Positions 6,851 to 15,397 of a stretch of 64,000 bases of DNA are shown piece by piece. Where the stretch lies: assembly GCA_965661945.1 (NCBI GenBank), contig CBFIFP010000003.1, forward strand, positions 248,001 to 312,000, given 5' to 3'. The DNA comes from JAJRPT01 sp965661945. GTDB lineage: Bacteria > Bacteroidota > Ignavibacteria > Kapaibacteriales > UBA2268. Both the position numbers and the translations under genes were made by a program. The notes under the pieces are model-generated. The model did no database searches and was not told the DNA's origin. It was given only the letters and a program-made list of their open reading frames with translations. The first letter of the stretch is position 1, and each line of letters begins with the position of its first letter.

Positions 6851-9712
6851 ATGATATTTTTAATTATAATCTTATTATCCCAAAATCAACTTTTCCCACA
6901 AAAAGCAAAGGAAAGAGCCAAGTATTTCAATGATTTAAGATTCTTGAATGATAAAAATTATTATGACTTAAAAAATTTTGATTATAAAGATTCTAACGTA
7001 GTTTTTGAGCAATTAGGACCTTTTTCAACAAATATTATCAATTATCAAAGTCAAGGTATTGGAAGAATAAATGATATATTGCTCGATGAAGTTAATACAT
7101 CAAACATAATTATTGGAGCAGCCAGCGGCGGTTTATGGAAAACAAGCGATGCCGGAAAAAATTGGGAGTATATCAAAAGTGAGTTTGGTATCTTTGGGGT
7201 CTCTAAAATATATAAATTTAAAAATAGAATATATATATTAACTGGTGATTCTGAACTATCTAACTTAAGTTCTGCTTACTCAATAGGTTTACTTTATACA
7301 GATGATGATTTTCAAAATATTAAAAAATTACACATTTCTAATAATCAAAAACTTCTATTAACATCACTTATAGAAGTAAAAAACAAACTTTATCTCACTT
7401 CAAATGAAGGTTTACATCTTATCAACAATAATGAAATTAATAATATTTATCAAATTGAAAATGGAATATTAAGAAGTATTATAGAATATAAAAATAAGTT
7501 ATACTTTTCATATTTAAATGATAGTATGTCTGAAATAATTGAATATGATTATAACCTATCAACTTTCAAAAAAATATACTCGGATTCAACATCAAGAATA
7601 GAAATTATAAATCCAATTTCAGATAAAGATTTTCTATATGCTCTTATTGCAGAAAAAAACCTCACTCAGTTCAAAATAATAAAAACAAACAACCTTACAA
7701 ATTGGACTAACATACTAATTAATAACAATATTTTAGTTAATCAATTAGACTATAACCTAGCAATTGAAATTGCACCGTATTCTAAAAACACAATTCTATT
7801 AGGAGGAGTTCCATTTTTAGCATCAATTGATAATTTCAATTCATTCACACAAAATAAAGACATACATTTTGATATTCATGCTATTAAATTCCACCCATTA
7901 ACCAACGATATTTATGTTGCCAGCGATGGAGGTTTGCATAAAATATCTAGTAATTTCGCTGAAACAGAATTTTTATCAAAAGGTAAAAGCATTACCCAAT
8001 TTTTTGATTTCGACGTTTCACCAAATAACAAAGATATAATTTCAGCTGGTGCAATGGATAATGGAACTATCCTTTATAAAAATAAAAACTGGGATTATAT
8101 TGGAGCAGGTGATGGAATGACTACCAAATTCATTGACGACCAAACAATTATTACTTCTACTCAAAGAGGAAGAATATTCAAAAACAATCTTAATCAAGCA
8201 ATATCTTTTTTAATTTCACAGCCCATCACTAATAATTTATCTAATCCATTTTATACACTTTTTCTCTACCAAAACGACTCTCTTTTTTACTTTTCTAATC
8301 AATTCGCCATTTATGACATAAAAAATAATAACTTATCGCAATTTTCACCAAACCCCGATTTAATTACTGCAGCAATCAAAGAAAATAATAAAATATACTA
8401 TGCTTTCAAAGGTACAATTGTTGAATATAATTTAGACAAAAACGAAACAAAGTATCTCACCGACGAAGATTACATAATCTCCCATTTAAAATTAATTGAT
8501 AATAAACTTTACTTTTCAAGTTCATCTTATGATAATCCAGGTTTATTTTACTTAGATTTAAATACAAATCTAATAAATCAAATAAATGAAAATCTTTCAA
8601 AAATACCTGTAAATAATTTTGATATATTAGATAATAAAATCTATTTCGGAACAGATAAAGGGCTTTATTTATTTAATAACAATGAAATAACTAAATTTCA
8701 GAATGATAAAATAGATATAGGAGTAGTTAGTAAAATTAAAATCAGAAATGAATTTGATTATTTATATCTCTCTACTTTTTCAAATGGTATGTTTAGATTA
8801 AAACTAAATAATTGCAATTTAGATAATGTAAATATTAACTTACAAGATACTTTAACAATTTGCAAAGGAGATTCTGTCAAATTAGACATTTTAAATTACA
8901 ATAGTGAAAACATCTACACCCTTAATAATGGAGAAGTAATTGACAATAATAAATATATTAAAAACGAAGGCGAATATTTTGTAATCGCTGATTCCAAGCA
9001 ATGCAAAAATAATTCTCAAATATTTTATATTAAGTTTAAAGATTCAGATGAAATTAAAATCTTAGCTCCAAACGGATTAGAAGTATGCCACAAAGATTCA
9101 GTTCAATTAATAATCAACAACCCCAATATTGAAAATCAAAACGTAATTTGGAATAATGGAAAAATAGGAAAGAATATTTTTGTAAATGGGGGAGAGTATT
9201 ATGCAAAGATTCTAACTCAGGGAGAATGTGATTTATATTCTGACACAATTACAGTTATTAAAAATCCACTTCCCTTAAAACCAATCATTGCAAAAGAATT
9301 TAATGTCATTAGTTCAAATTTTAAAGTTAATTGGTATTTCAATGATTCCCTTATAGCTTCCAATTCAGACTTTATTTACATTAATGGCTTTGGAAAATAT
9401 CATGCAACTTCTGAAAATGAAAACTGCACTAACTCCTCTGATACTATCCTGATAATGCCTCGCCAAAAATTTAAAATATACCCTAATCCTACTGATAATG
9501 AATTAAATTTTGAATTATTTATAGAAAAAGATATTAAAATTTCATTAGAAATAAGTGATTTAAACGGCAGAATCGTCTATAAAAATAAATATGACCTAAA
9601 AAGCAAACCAATTTTTGACACAATTGATGTATCATATTTAATTAAAGGTGTTTATATAATTTCTGTTGAAGTTGATAACACTATAATCTCAGATAAATTT
9701 TTAAAACAATAG
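6851..9712 (+). CDS. Large secreted beta-propeller protein with T9SS sorting domain (paralogue 1)
   Basis: This 953-residue protein has a short hydrophobic N terminus (IFLIIILLSQNQLFPQ). Its propeller-like body includes GAASGGLWKTSDAGKNWEY (BNR box, about residues 93-111) and DIYVASDGGLHKIS. Near residue 655 begins a Cys-containing beta-sandwich segment (LNNCNLDNV, TICKGDSVKLDI, EVCHKDSVQLII) like the Ig/PKD-type modules that precede T9SS tails. The C terminus (FKIYPNPTDNELNF, SDLNGRIVY, GVYIISVEV) is a type A T9SS domain. It is paralogous to the next gene, sharing the order LGPF, GIGRIND, GGLWKTS and NCNL/KGDS. The two are 9 bp apart and probably cotranscribed. Confidence 0.85.
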   Translation: MIFLIIILLSQNQLFPQKAKERAKYFNDLRFLNDKNYYDLKNFDYKDSNVVFEQLGPFSTNIINYQSQGIGRINDILLDEVNTSNIIIGAASGGLWKTSDAGKNWEYIKSEFGIFGVSKIYKFKNRIYILTGDSELSNLSSAYSIGLLYTDDDFQNIKKLHISNNQKLLLTSLIEVKNKLYLTSNEGLHLINNNEINNIYQIENGILRSIIEYKNKLYFSYLNDSMSEIIEYDYNLSTFKKIYSDSTSRIEIINPISDKDFLYALIAEKNLTQFKIIKTNNLTNWTNILINNNILVNQLDYNLAIEIAPYSKNTILLGGVPFLASIDNFNSFTQNKDIHFDIHAIKFHPLTNDIYVASDGGLHKISSNFAETEFLSKGKSITQFFDFDVSPNNKDIISAGAMDNGTILYKNKNWDYIGAGDGMTTKFIDDQTIITSTQRGRIFKNNLNQAISFLISQPITNNLSNPFYTLFLYQNDSLFYFSNQFAIYDIKNNNLSQFSPNPDLITAAIKENNKIYYAFKGTIVEYNLDKNETKYLTDEDYIISHLKLIDNKLYFSSSSYDNPGLFYLDLNTNLINQINENLSKIPVNNFDILDNKIYFGTDKGLYLFNNNEITKFQNDKIDIGVVSKIKIRNEFDYLYLSTFSNGMFRLKLNNCNLDNVNINLQDTLTICKGDSVKLDILNYNSENIYTLNNGEVIDNNKYIKNEGEYFVIADSKQCKNNSQIFYIKFKDSDEIKILAPNGLEVCHKDSVQLIINNPNIENQNVIWNNGKIGKNIFVNGGEYYAKILTQGECDLYSDTITVIKNPLPLKPIIAKEFNVISSNFKVNWYFNDSLIASNSDFIYINGFGKYHATSENENCTNSSDTILIMPRQKFKIYPNPTDNELNFELFIEKDIKISLEISDLNGRIVYKNKYDLKSKPIFDTIDVSYLIKGVYIISVEVDNTIISDKFLKQ

Positions 9713-9721
9713 GGTCTCTAA

Positions 9722-12700
9722 ATGTTAAAATATTTCATTCACATAATAACATTTTCACTATTTTCTACAATTGCTTTTTCGCAAGTAAAATTAACCGAAA
9801 ATGAAAAACTACTTCTTAATGTTCAGACTTCTGAATACGAAAAAGGTGTAGAATTTTACAAAAACATGTACAATCTTGATTCAGAAGACTTTACTACAAA
9901 TAAACACTTTCAACGCTGGAATTATTTCTGGGGTAAAAGACTAAACTCTCAAACACAACCGGATATAAATGAAGTATTAAAGGAAATTAACTCCGAACAA
10001 ATTAAAGCAAAACAGAACCAATTACTAACCTCAGGAATTAATTGGGAAGCTTTCGGACCGTTTATAACTCCCGAAAATAATGATGGACTTGGAAGAATAA
10101 ATGTAATAAGATTCCACCCTCAAAACTCAAGAATAATTTATGTTGGAGCTGCTACAGGAGGAGCTTGGGTATCTTATGATAATGCTCAAACATGGAATCT
10201 ACTTCCTACAACTGATTTCTTAAGTTTATCAGTATCAGACATAAGAATTTCAAAAAACAACCCAAACATAATCTACATAGCAACCTCCGATGCAAATGCT
10301 GCTAGTGCCATTATTGGTCCAGTTTATGGCGTTGGATTATTGAAATCAACTAACGGCGGACAATCTTTTAATGCCACTGGTAAATTTCACGACCTAAGCG
10401 ATAGAGTATTTACTTCAAAAGTTATGTTACATCCTGAAAATGATGATATACTATGGGTAGCAACCAACAGTGGCGTTTACAAATCAACTGACGGAGGAGA
10501 TAATTTTGATAATATTGGACCCCAAGTTTTTGTAAAAGATATTGAACTTCACCCCACAAATCCTGATATAATTTATATAAGCACTCTTAATATGGGTGGT
10601 TCTGTTGCAACAGTTTATAAAAGTGAAGAAGGTGGAAATAACTGGAAAGTAGTTCAATCTTACTCAGATGCAGTTAGAGCGGAACTTGCAGTAACTCCTG
10701 CAATGCCAAATAGATTAGTATCAATAGTCTCTCAAACCCGACCATTTAGTTTCCATTCATATAATTATTCAGAAGATTCGGGTGAAAACTGGACAGTTCA
10801 ATCTCATAAAGATAATCACGTTAATGTGTTAGGTAGAAACAGAGGAGTATATCCACCACCTGATACAAGAGTTACAGATCAAGGATGGTTTGACCTTTGT
10901 GTTGCTCTTAGCCCTAAAAACCCAAATTACACAATGGTTGGAGGTATTACTTTATGGCAATCTGGAAACACCGGTAGAAATTTTCAAGAGTTAATCGGTG
11001 ATTATCACGTGGACCAACACTACATAGAATTTACTCCAACCGGAGATACAATGTATATAGGTAATGATGGAGGTATTTATAGATTTATTCCTTCAACCGG
11101 AAACCTCCAATTTGTTACAAATGGTATGAACATTACACAATTTTACAAACACAGTGTAAATCCTAATAATAATAATATGGTTATAGGAGGTTCTCAAGAT
11201 AATAGCAGCATATTAAAGAGAACAGATGGTAAATGGTACTTAGTAAGAGGGGGAGATGGTATGGATTGCCATTTCGACCCCAAAGACCCTAGATATGTTT
11301 ATGCATCCTCTCAAAACGGTAACTTTTCTTACTCTACAAATACTGGAACAAGTTTTAGATCTAGTATTTCAAGAAACTTTACTGATGAAGAAGCTGCTTG
11401 GGTAACTCCAATGGCTATCGACCCCATAAAAACTGGTTACGTTTACGCTGGCTATGAAAATGTTTGGAGAAGCACAACTCACGGAAACGCAAACTCTTGG
11501 GAAAGAATTTCTAATTTTGGTTCAACAAGCACACTTGAAATAATTGCAATTTCTAAAAGTAATTCAGATTATATTTATGTAAGTGATGGTGGAAGTATAA
11601 GATATACTACCAACGCTGGTAGCTCATGGCAAATATTACCTTCACCAACAAGTTCTTTAACAGGTATTGAAGTTCACCCCGAAAACCCAGAGAAGATATA
11701 CGTAACAGCTTCTAATTACACAAGAGCAAATAAAGTATTTGAATATAACTCAATTGAAAAAAAATGGGATAATATTTCTGGTAATCTACCAAATGTTCCA
11801 GTTAATGTAATTAAATTTCAAGAAGACTCTCCTAACAGACTTTTTATCGGTACTGACATTGGCGTTTATTATACAGACTATGATTCAAGATATTGGGAGA
11901 GGTACGGAAAGGGCTTACCTTTCACTTTGGTAAATGATATAGATATTCAAGTAAACACAAACAAGATCTTCATAGCAAGCTACGGTAGAGGTATATGGTC
12001 AGCTGATTTAATTAATTGTAATCTAGAAAAATTAGAAATAGAATTACTTGGAGATCAAGAATTTTGTTTTGGAGATTCTGTTGAAGTAAGATTAGTATCT
12101 CAAGTTGATAACCCTGAAGAAATTTTATGGTCAACCGGTGAAAAAGGTCCTTCTATTTGGGTAAAAGACAAAGGGTCTTACGCAGTTGTTGGTTCTTCAT
12201 TTGGAAATTGCAATCAAAAATCTAATTTTATTGAAATAAATACAATTAGTGTAGTTGAAGTTAACTTACGTTCTACAAAAGGTGAATTTTTATGTTTAGG
12301 TGATTCAACACGTCTTTCAGCAAATTTTGGCCAACCAGAATATATTTGGGAAAATGGTCAAACTGGATTAGGTAGATGGGTTTACGAACCAGGAACCTAT
12401 TCCATTAAAGTAAGAAACAATAACGGATGTTTTAGTTACGATACTATAACAATCCGTGAAAAAAATATCGAGGTACCAACTATTGAACTAATCGATGAAG
12501 TTTTATCAACTTCAGTACCAGGTAACATTCAATGGTATTTTAACGGAATAGCTGTAGAAGGTGCTAATTCTTCTACTTTTATTCCAGAAGAAAATGGTGA
12601 TGTAACTGTAGAACACATTGATGGAGCATGTTCTGAACTCTCAGATGCCTATTTTTATAACATGGCATCCGTAAAAGCATCAGAATTATTTAAAGTATAT

Positions 12701-12934
12701 CCAAATCCATCTAAAGGTATTGTAAATATTCAATTAACAGAGAAAGTTACAACTAATGTAAAAGTAGAATTAGTAGATTTAAACGGTAATAAAGTTGATT
12801 TTTCAAATGTTAATTTATTTAAAAGCAATGGATTAATAGAGCTAAATCTAACTGAGTTCATTGATGGGGCTTATCTTATTAACATCAAAGTAAATAACCA
12901 AATTTTCACAAGTAAAATACTCTTAAATAAATGA
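9722..12934 (+). CDS. Large secreted sortilin-like beta-propeller protein with T9SS sorting domain (paralogue 2)
   Basis: This 1070-residue protein has a signal peptide ending STIAFSQ, giving an N-terminal Gln after cleavage (Q-rule). BNR/Asp-box repeats cover about residues 110-760 (YKSTDGGDNFDNIG, YKSEEGGNNWKVV, RYTTNAGSSWQIL), the pattern seen in sortilin/VPS10-like and glycoside-hydrolase-like propellers. Two Cys-bearing sandwich repeats follow (FCFGDSVEVRL with WSTGEKGPSIWVKDKG; LCLGDSTRLSA with WENGQTGLGRW). The type A T9SS tail contains FKVYPNPSKGIVNI, DLNGNKV and GAYLINIKV. Its stop codon overlaps the ruvA start (ATGA). It is better preserved in its BNR boxes than its upstream paralogue. 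Catalytic function cannot be assigned. Confidence 0.88.
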   Translation: MLKYFIHIITFSLFSTIAFSQVKLTENEKLLLNVQTSEYEKGVEFYKNMYNLDSEDFTTNKHFQRWNYFWGKRLNSQTQPDINEVLKEINSEQIKAKQNQLLTSGINWEAFGPFITPENNDGLGRINVIRFHPQNSRIIYVGAATGGAWVSYDNAQTWNLLPTTDFLSLSVSDIRISKNNPNIIYIATSDANAASAIIGPVYGVGLLKSTNGGQSFNATGKFHDLSDRVFTSKVMLHPENDDILWVATNSGVYKSTDGGDNFDNIGPQVFVKDIELHPTNPDIIYISTLNMGGSVATVYKSEEGGNNWKVVQSYSDAVRAELAVTPAMPNRLVSIVSQTRPFSFHSYNYSEDSGENWTVQSHKDNHVNVLGRNRGVYPPPDTRVTDQGWFDLCVALSPKNPNYTMVGGITLWQSGNTGRNFQELIGDYHVDQHYIEFTPTGDTMYIGNDGGIYRFIPSTGNLQFVTNGMNITQFYKHSVNPNNNNMVIGGSQDNSSILKRTDGKWYLVRGGDGMDCHFDPKDPRYVYASSQNGNFSYSTNTGTSFRSSISRNFTDEEAAWVTPMAIDPIKTGYVYAGYENVWRSTTHGNANSWERISNFGSTSTLEIIAISKSNSDYIYVSDGGSIRYTTNAGSSWQILPSPTSSLTGIEVHPENPEKIYVTASNYTRANKVFEYNSIEKKWDNISGNLPNVPVNVIKFQEDSPNRLFIGTDIGVYYTDYDSRYWERYGKGLPFTLVNDIDIQVNTNKIFIASYGRGIWSADLINCNLEKLEIELLGDQEFCFGDSVEVRLVSQVDNPEEILWSTGEKGPSIWVKDKGSYAVVGSSFGNCNQKSNFIEINTISVVEVNLRSTKGEFLCLGDSTRLSANFGQPEYIWENGQTGLGRWVYEPGTYSIKVRNNNGCFSYDTITIREKNIEVPTIELIDEVLSTSVPGNIQWYFNGIAVEGANSSTFIPEENGDVTVEHIDGACSELSDAYFYNMASVKASELFKVYPNPSKGIVNIQLTEKVTTNVKVELVDLNGNKVDFSNVNLFKSNGLIELNLTEFIDGAYLINIKVNNQIFTSKILLNK

Positions 12935-13521
12935 TAGCATTTTTATCTGGAATAATTCTTGAAAAAGAAGCAACTAAATTAATTTTAAATGTTCAAGGTG
13001 TTGGTTACGAAGTTTTTACTTCCACCAACACCTCTGCATTACTTGGTGATATTAACCAACCGGCAACACTATTCATCAACACAGTCGTTCGTGAAGATGC
13101 CTTTTTGCTTTACGGATTCCACTCCAAAGAAGAAAAGCAACTTTTTACTATGCTAACCTCAATCAATAAAATAGGACCAAAAATAGCAATTGGAATATTA
13201 TCATCAATTACTCCTTCGGAACTTCAAAACATAGTTTTATCTAATAATCCTGTTGCATTAGCAAAACTTCCAGGAATTGGAATTAAAACTGCACCTAAAA
13301 TAATATTAGAACTAAAAGATAAAATAGGAACACTAAATATTGATAGTAACATTAGTGCATCAAATATTAAAGTTCAAGAAGCAATTTCAGGTCTTACAAC
13401 TCTCGGCTTTTCAAACTCTCAAGCACAGAAAGCAGTTCAAAATGCAGTAGAAGAACTATCCGACACAGATTACAGCATAGAACTATTAATCAGAAAATCT
13501 CTCAAATTTGCGAATAAGTAA
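12931..13521 (+). CDS. ruvA: Holliday junction branch migration protein RuvA
   Basis: RuvA binds four-way junctions and loads the RuvB motor during recombinational repair. The 196-residue protein has the N-terminal OB fold (IAFLSGIILEK to YGFHSKEEKQLF), two helix-hairpin-helix motifs (INKIGPKIAIGILS and LPGIGIKTAPKIILELKDK) and the C-terminal RuvB-contacting domain (QEAISGLTTLGFSNSQAQKAV). The start ATG overlaps the stop of the upstream T9SS gene (ATGA), so translation is probably coupled. ruvB and ruvC are not in the window. Confidence 0.95.
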   Translation: MIAFLSGIILEKEATKLILNVQGVGYEVFTSTNTSALLGDINQPATLFINTVVREDAFLLYGFHSKEEKQLFTMLTSINKIGPKIAIGILSSITPSELQNIVLSNNPVALAKLPGIGIKTAPKIILELKDKIGTLNIDSNISASNIKVQEAISGLTTLGFSNSQAQKAVQNAVEELSDTDYSIELLIRKSLKFANK

Positions 13522-13570
13522 ATCAAATTAATTTAAGTTCATCAAGCGTAGCCATATAAACAAAATAAAT

Positions 13571-13594
13571 AGCCACCTGCTTCAGCTGGTGGTT
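13571..13594. repeat. REP-like imperfect hairpin element
   Basis: AGCCACCTGC, loop TTCA, then GCTGGTGGTT form an imperfect stem (one T-T mismatch and one G-T pair), and the element is GC-rich compared with its surroundings. Short CCACC..GGTGG hairpins of this look are scattered between genes in many Bacteroidota genomes. It lies 50 nt after ruvA and could also act as a 3' hairpin for that transcript. Confidence 0.5.
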
Positions 13595-13623
13595 AACATG
13601 TATAAAAAAAAATACCACTAACA

Positions 13624-13680
13624 CGTCATTCTGAGGCAAACCCACCACCGTCATTCTGAGGCGCAGCCGAAGAATCCAGT
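13624..13680. repeat. Interspersed GTCATTCTGAGGC element, two copies
   Basis: CGTCATTCTGAGGC occurs at 13624-13637 and again at 13649-13662. The second copy continues as GCAGCCGAAGAATCCAGT. This CATTCTGAG..GAAGAATC motif resembles a high-copy intergenic repeat that I recall from several FCB-group genomes. Its GC content is far above the neighbouring DNA. Its function is unknown. Confidence 0.6.
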
Positions 13681-13775
13681 AGAAAAAGAAAAAAATATTC
13701 AAAGAATTTGTCTAATTCACATTATTTTCTTAATTTTAAATATCAATTTCATTTATTTTTGAAAAAGGTTCCAAA

Positions 13776-15203
13776 ATGAAAACCATATTATTATTGCTAT
13801 TTTTCATAACAATCCCCGTTTTTTCCCAAAAACTTTGGGAAATAGAACATAATCCTAACGATGTTGTTAGAGATGTTTCTGAAATTCCTAATTCAGATTT
13901 GCTCTTATTTACTTATAATTCTGGCAAATTGGAAATAAGAAATTCTAATGATGGAAGTTTAGTTAGAAATGTTATTAGACCGCAAGGAGAAAAAGGTGGT
14001 TATAATATTTCAGGACTTGGAAATAGTTATTATTTCTCTGCAAGAGGTGATTATGAACCTGATAAAGAAGAAACTTACGTTAATGACACAATTTTTGTTT
14101 TTGACTTATTTACTGATGAAATAATAAACAGGATTACTTTTGATGTTGGTCAATACAAATCACAAAGCAATTTTATAAATAAATCATTAAAATATAATTT
14201 CACACCAGATATGACTAAAGTATTTGGCAAAATTGGATACAACTTTATTGATGGACCTGGTTTTCATTTCTTTTATGTATATGACATAAACCATAGAAAA
14301 ATTATATACACAGAAGAAGTAAATAGATTAAGAGTATCTGAATTTGGTGAGTTTACTGGTCCTGGTTTTTATTTAAAATCTTACCGTTCGTCGCCAGATT
14401 CCAAATTTTTAATATTAAATGGAATGGATAATGGAGATGGAAAGTGGGATGACCCAGTAGGAGCTGCTAAAATGTTTAATGTTGAATTGAATGAGATGAG
14501 TATTTTAATGACGAATAAAAATACAAGTAGTGAAAAATTGGGAGCATTAACTTCTAGTAATACTAGATTTTTAAGTAATTCAAAATTAATAAGTAGTGGA
14601 TACAATATTTATAACTTTCCTAATTTTAATTTAGTTAGAAGTATAAATTTGTTTGCAGATTACGGGCTTCATAGTGTTTTAGATAATGAAAGTAGTATAT
14701 GTAATAATAATCTTTTTTGTAGAGTTGGAGAAAGGATTGAAAATACTCAAAACAAGTTTTATTATTATCATATATTTTTGAATTATGATGATAAAAATAT
14801 AATACTAAATACAAAAAATTTACAAACTAGTTTAGAATTTTCTAGAAAGTTTTTAATTAAAAATTGTCTAAATCTGATAGTTGTAAAGGACTTTGACAAC
14901 AGAGAAGGAATTGTTACTTGCTATGAATTTAATACTTTAGATGTAGAATTCATAAATTCAAATAATGTTTATTTCAATAAAGTGGATAATGCTATCAATT
15001 TCAATTCACAAGAATTTATTGGACAAACAGCTAGTATTGAAATTTATAACAGTGTTGGAGCTAGAGTTGGAACACTTTATAATGGTTTTATAAATCAACC
15101 AAATTACAATTTCCAAATACCAGAACTGCCAAGTGGAGCATATTACTTACAATGTCAATTACCAATCCAGAATTTAAACTTTAATTTTGTGGTGGTAAGA
15201 TGA
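13776..15203 (+). CDS. Secreted WD40-like beta-propeller protein with T9SS-like tail
   Basis: This 475-residue protein has signal peptide KTILLLLFFITIPVFSQ, and cleavage would expose Gln. The body has beta-strand-rich repeats with GKLEIRNSNDGSLVRNV, IFVFDLFTDEIINR and FFYVYDINHRKI, resembling WD40/quinoprotein-type blades. The last 75 residues (SIEIYNSVGARVGTL, then PELPSGAYYLQCQL and NFNFVVVR) have the strand pattern of a T9SS C-terminal domain, but the opening PNP motif is lost (NNVYFNKVDNAINF), so the sorting signal is degenerate. It stands alone behind the repeat-containing gap. No enzymatic motif is visible. Confidence 0.72.
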   Translation: MKTILLLLFFITIPVFSQKLWEIEHNPNDVVRDVSEIPNSDLLLFTYNSGKLEIRNSNDGSLVRNVIRPQGEKGGYNISGLGNSYYFSARGDYEPDKEETYVNDTIFVFDLFTDEIINRITFDVGQYKSQSNFINKSLKYNFTPDMTKVFGKIGYNFIDGPGFHFFYVYDINHRKIIYTEEVNRLRVSEFGEFTGPGFYLKSYRSSPDSKFLILNGMDNGDGKWDDPVGAAKMFNVELNEMSILMTNKNTSSEKLGALTSSNTRFLSNSKLISSGYNIYNFPNFNLVRSINLFADYGLHSVLDNESSICNNNLFCRVGERIENTQNKFYYYHIFLNYDDKNIILNTKNLQTSLEFSRKFLIKNCLNLIVVKDFDNREGIVTCYEFNTLDVEFINSNNVYFNKVDNAINFNSQEFIGQTASIEIYNSVGARVGTLYNGFINQPNYNFQIPELPSGAYYLQCQLPIQNLNFNFVVVR

Positions 15204-15397
15204 TTAAACTTTTACTTAATTATTCATATTAAGGCTTTACCCTTCTTTTTTTATTTTTAAAAAATACCCAAAATACCAACCTCAAAAAAAGAAATATTAA
15301 ACATTTTTCTATTTTTTCTTTATTATTCAAGGAATTTTTTTTAATTTTACAAAATTATAAATGAAAAAATGAAAATTATTCCGAAAGGAGTTTGTTT

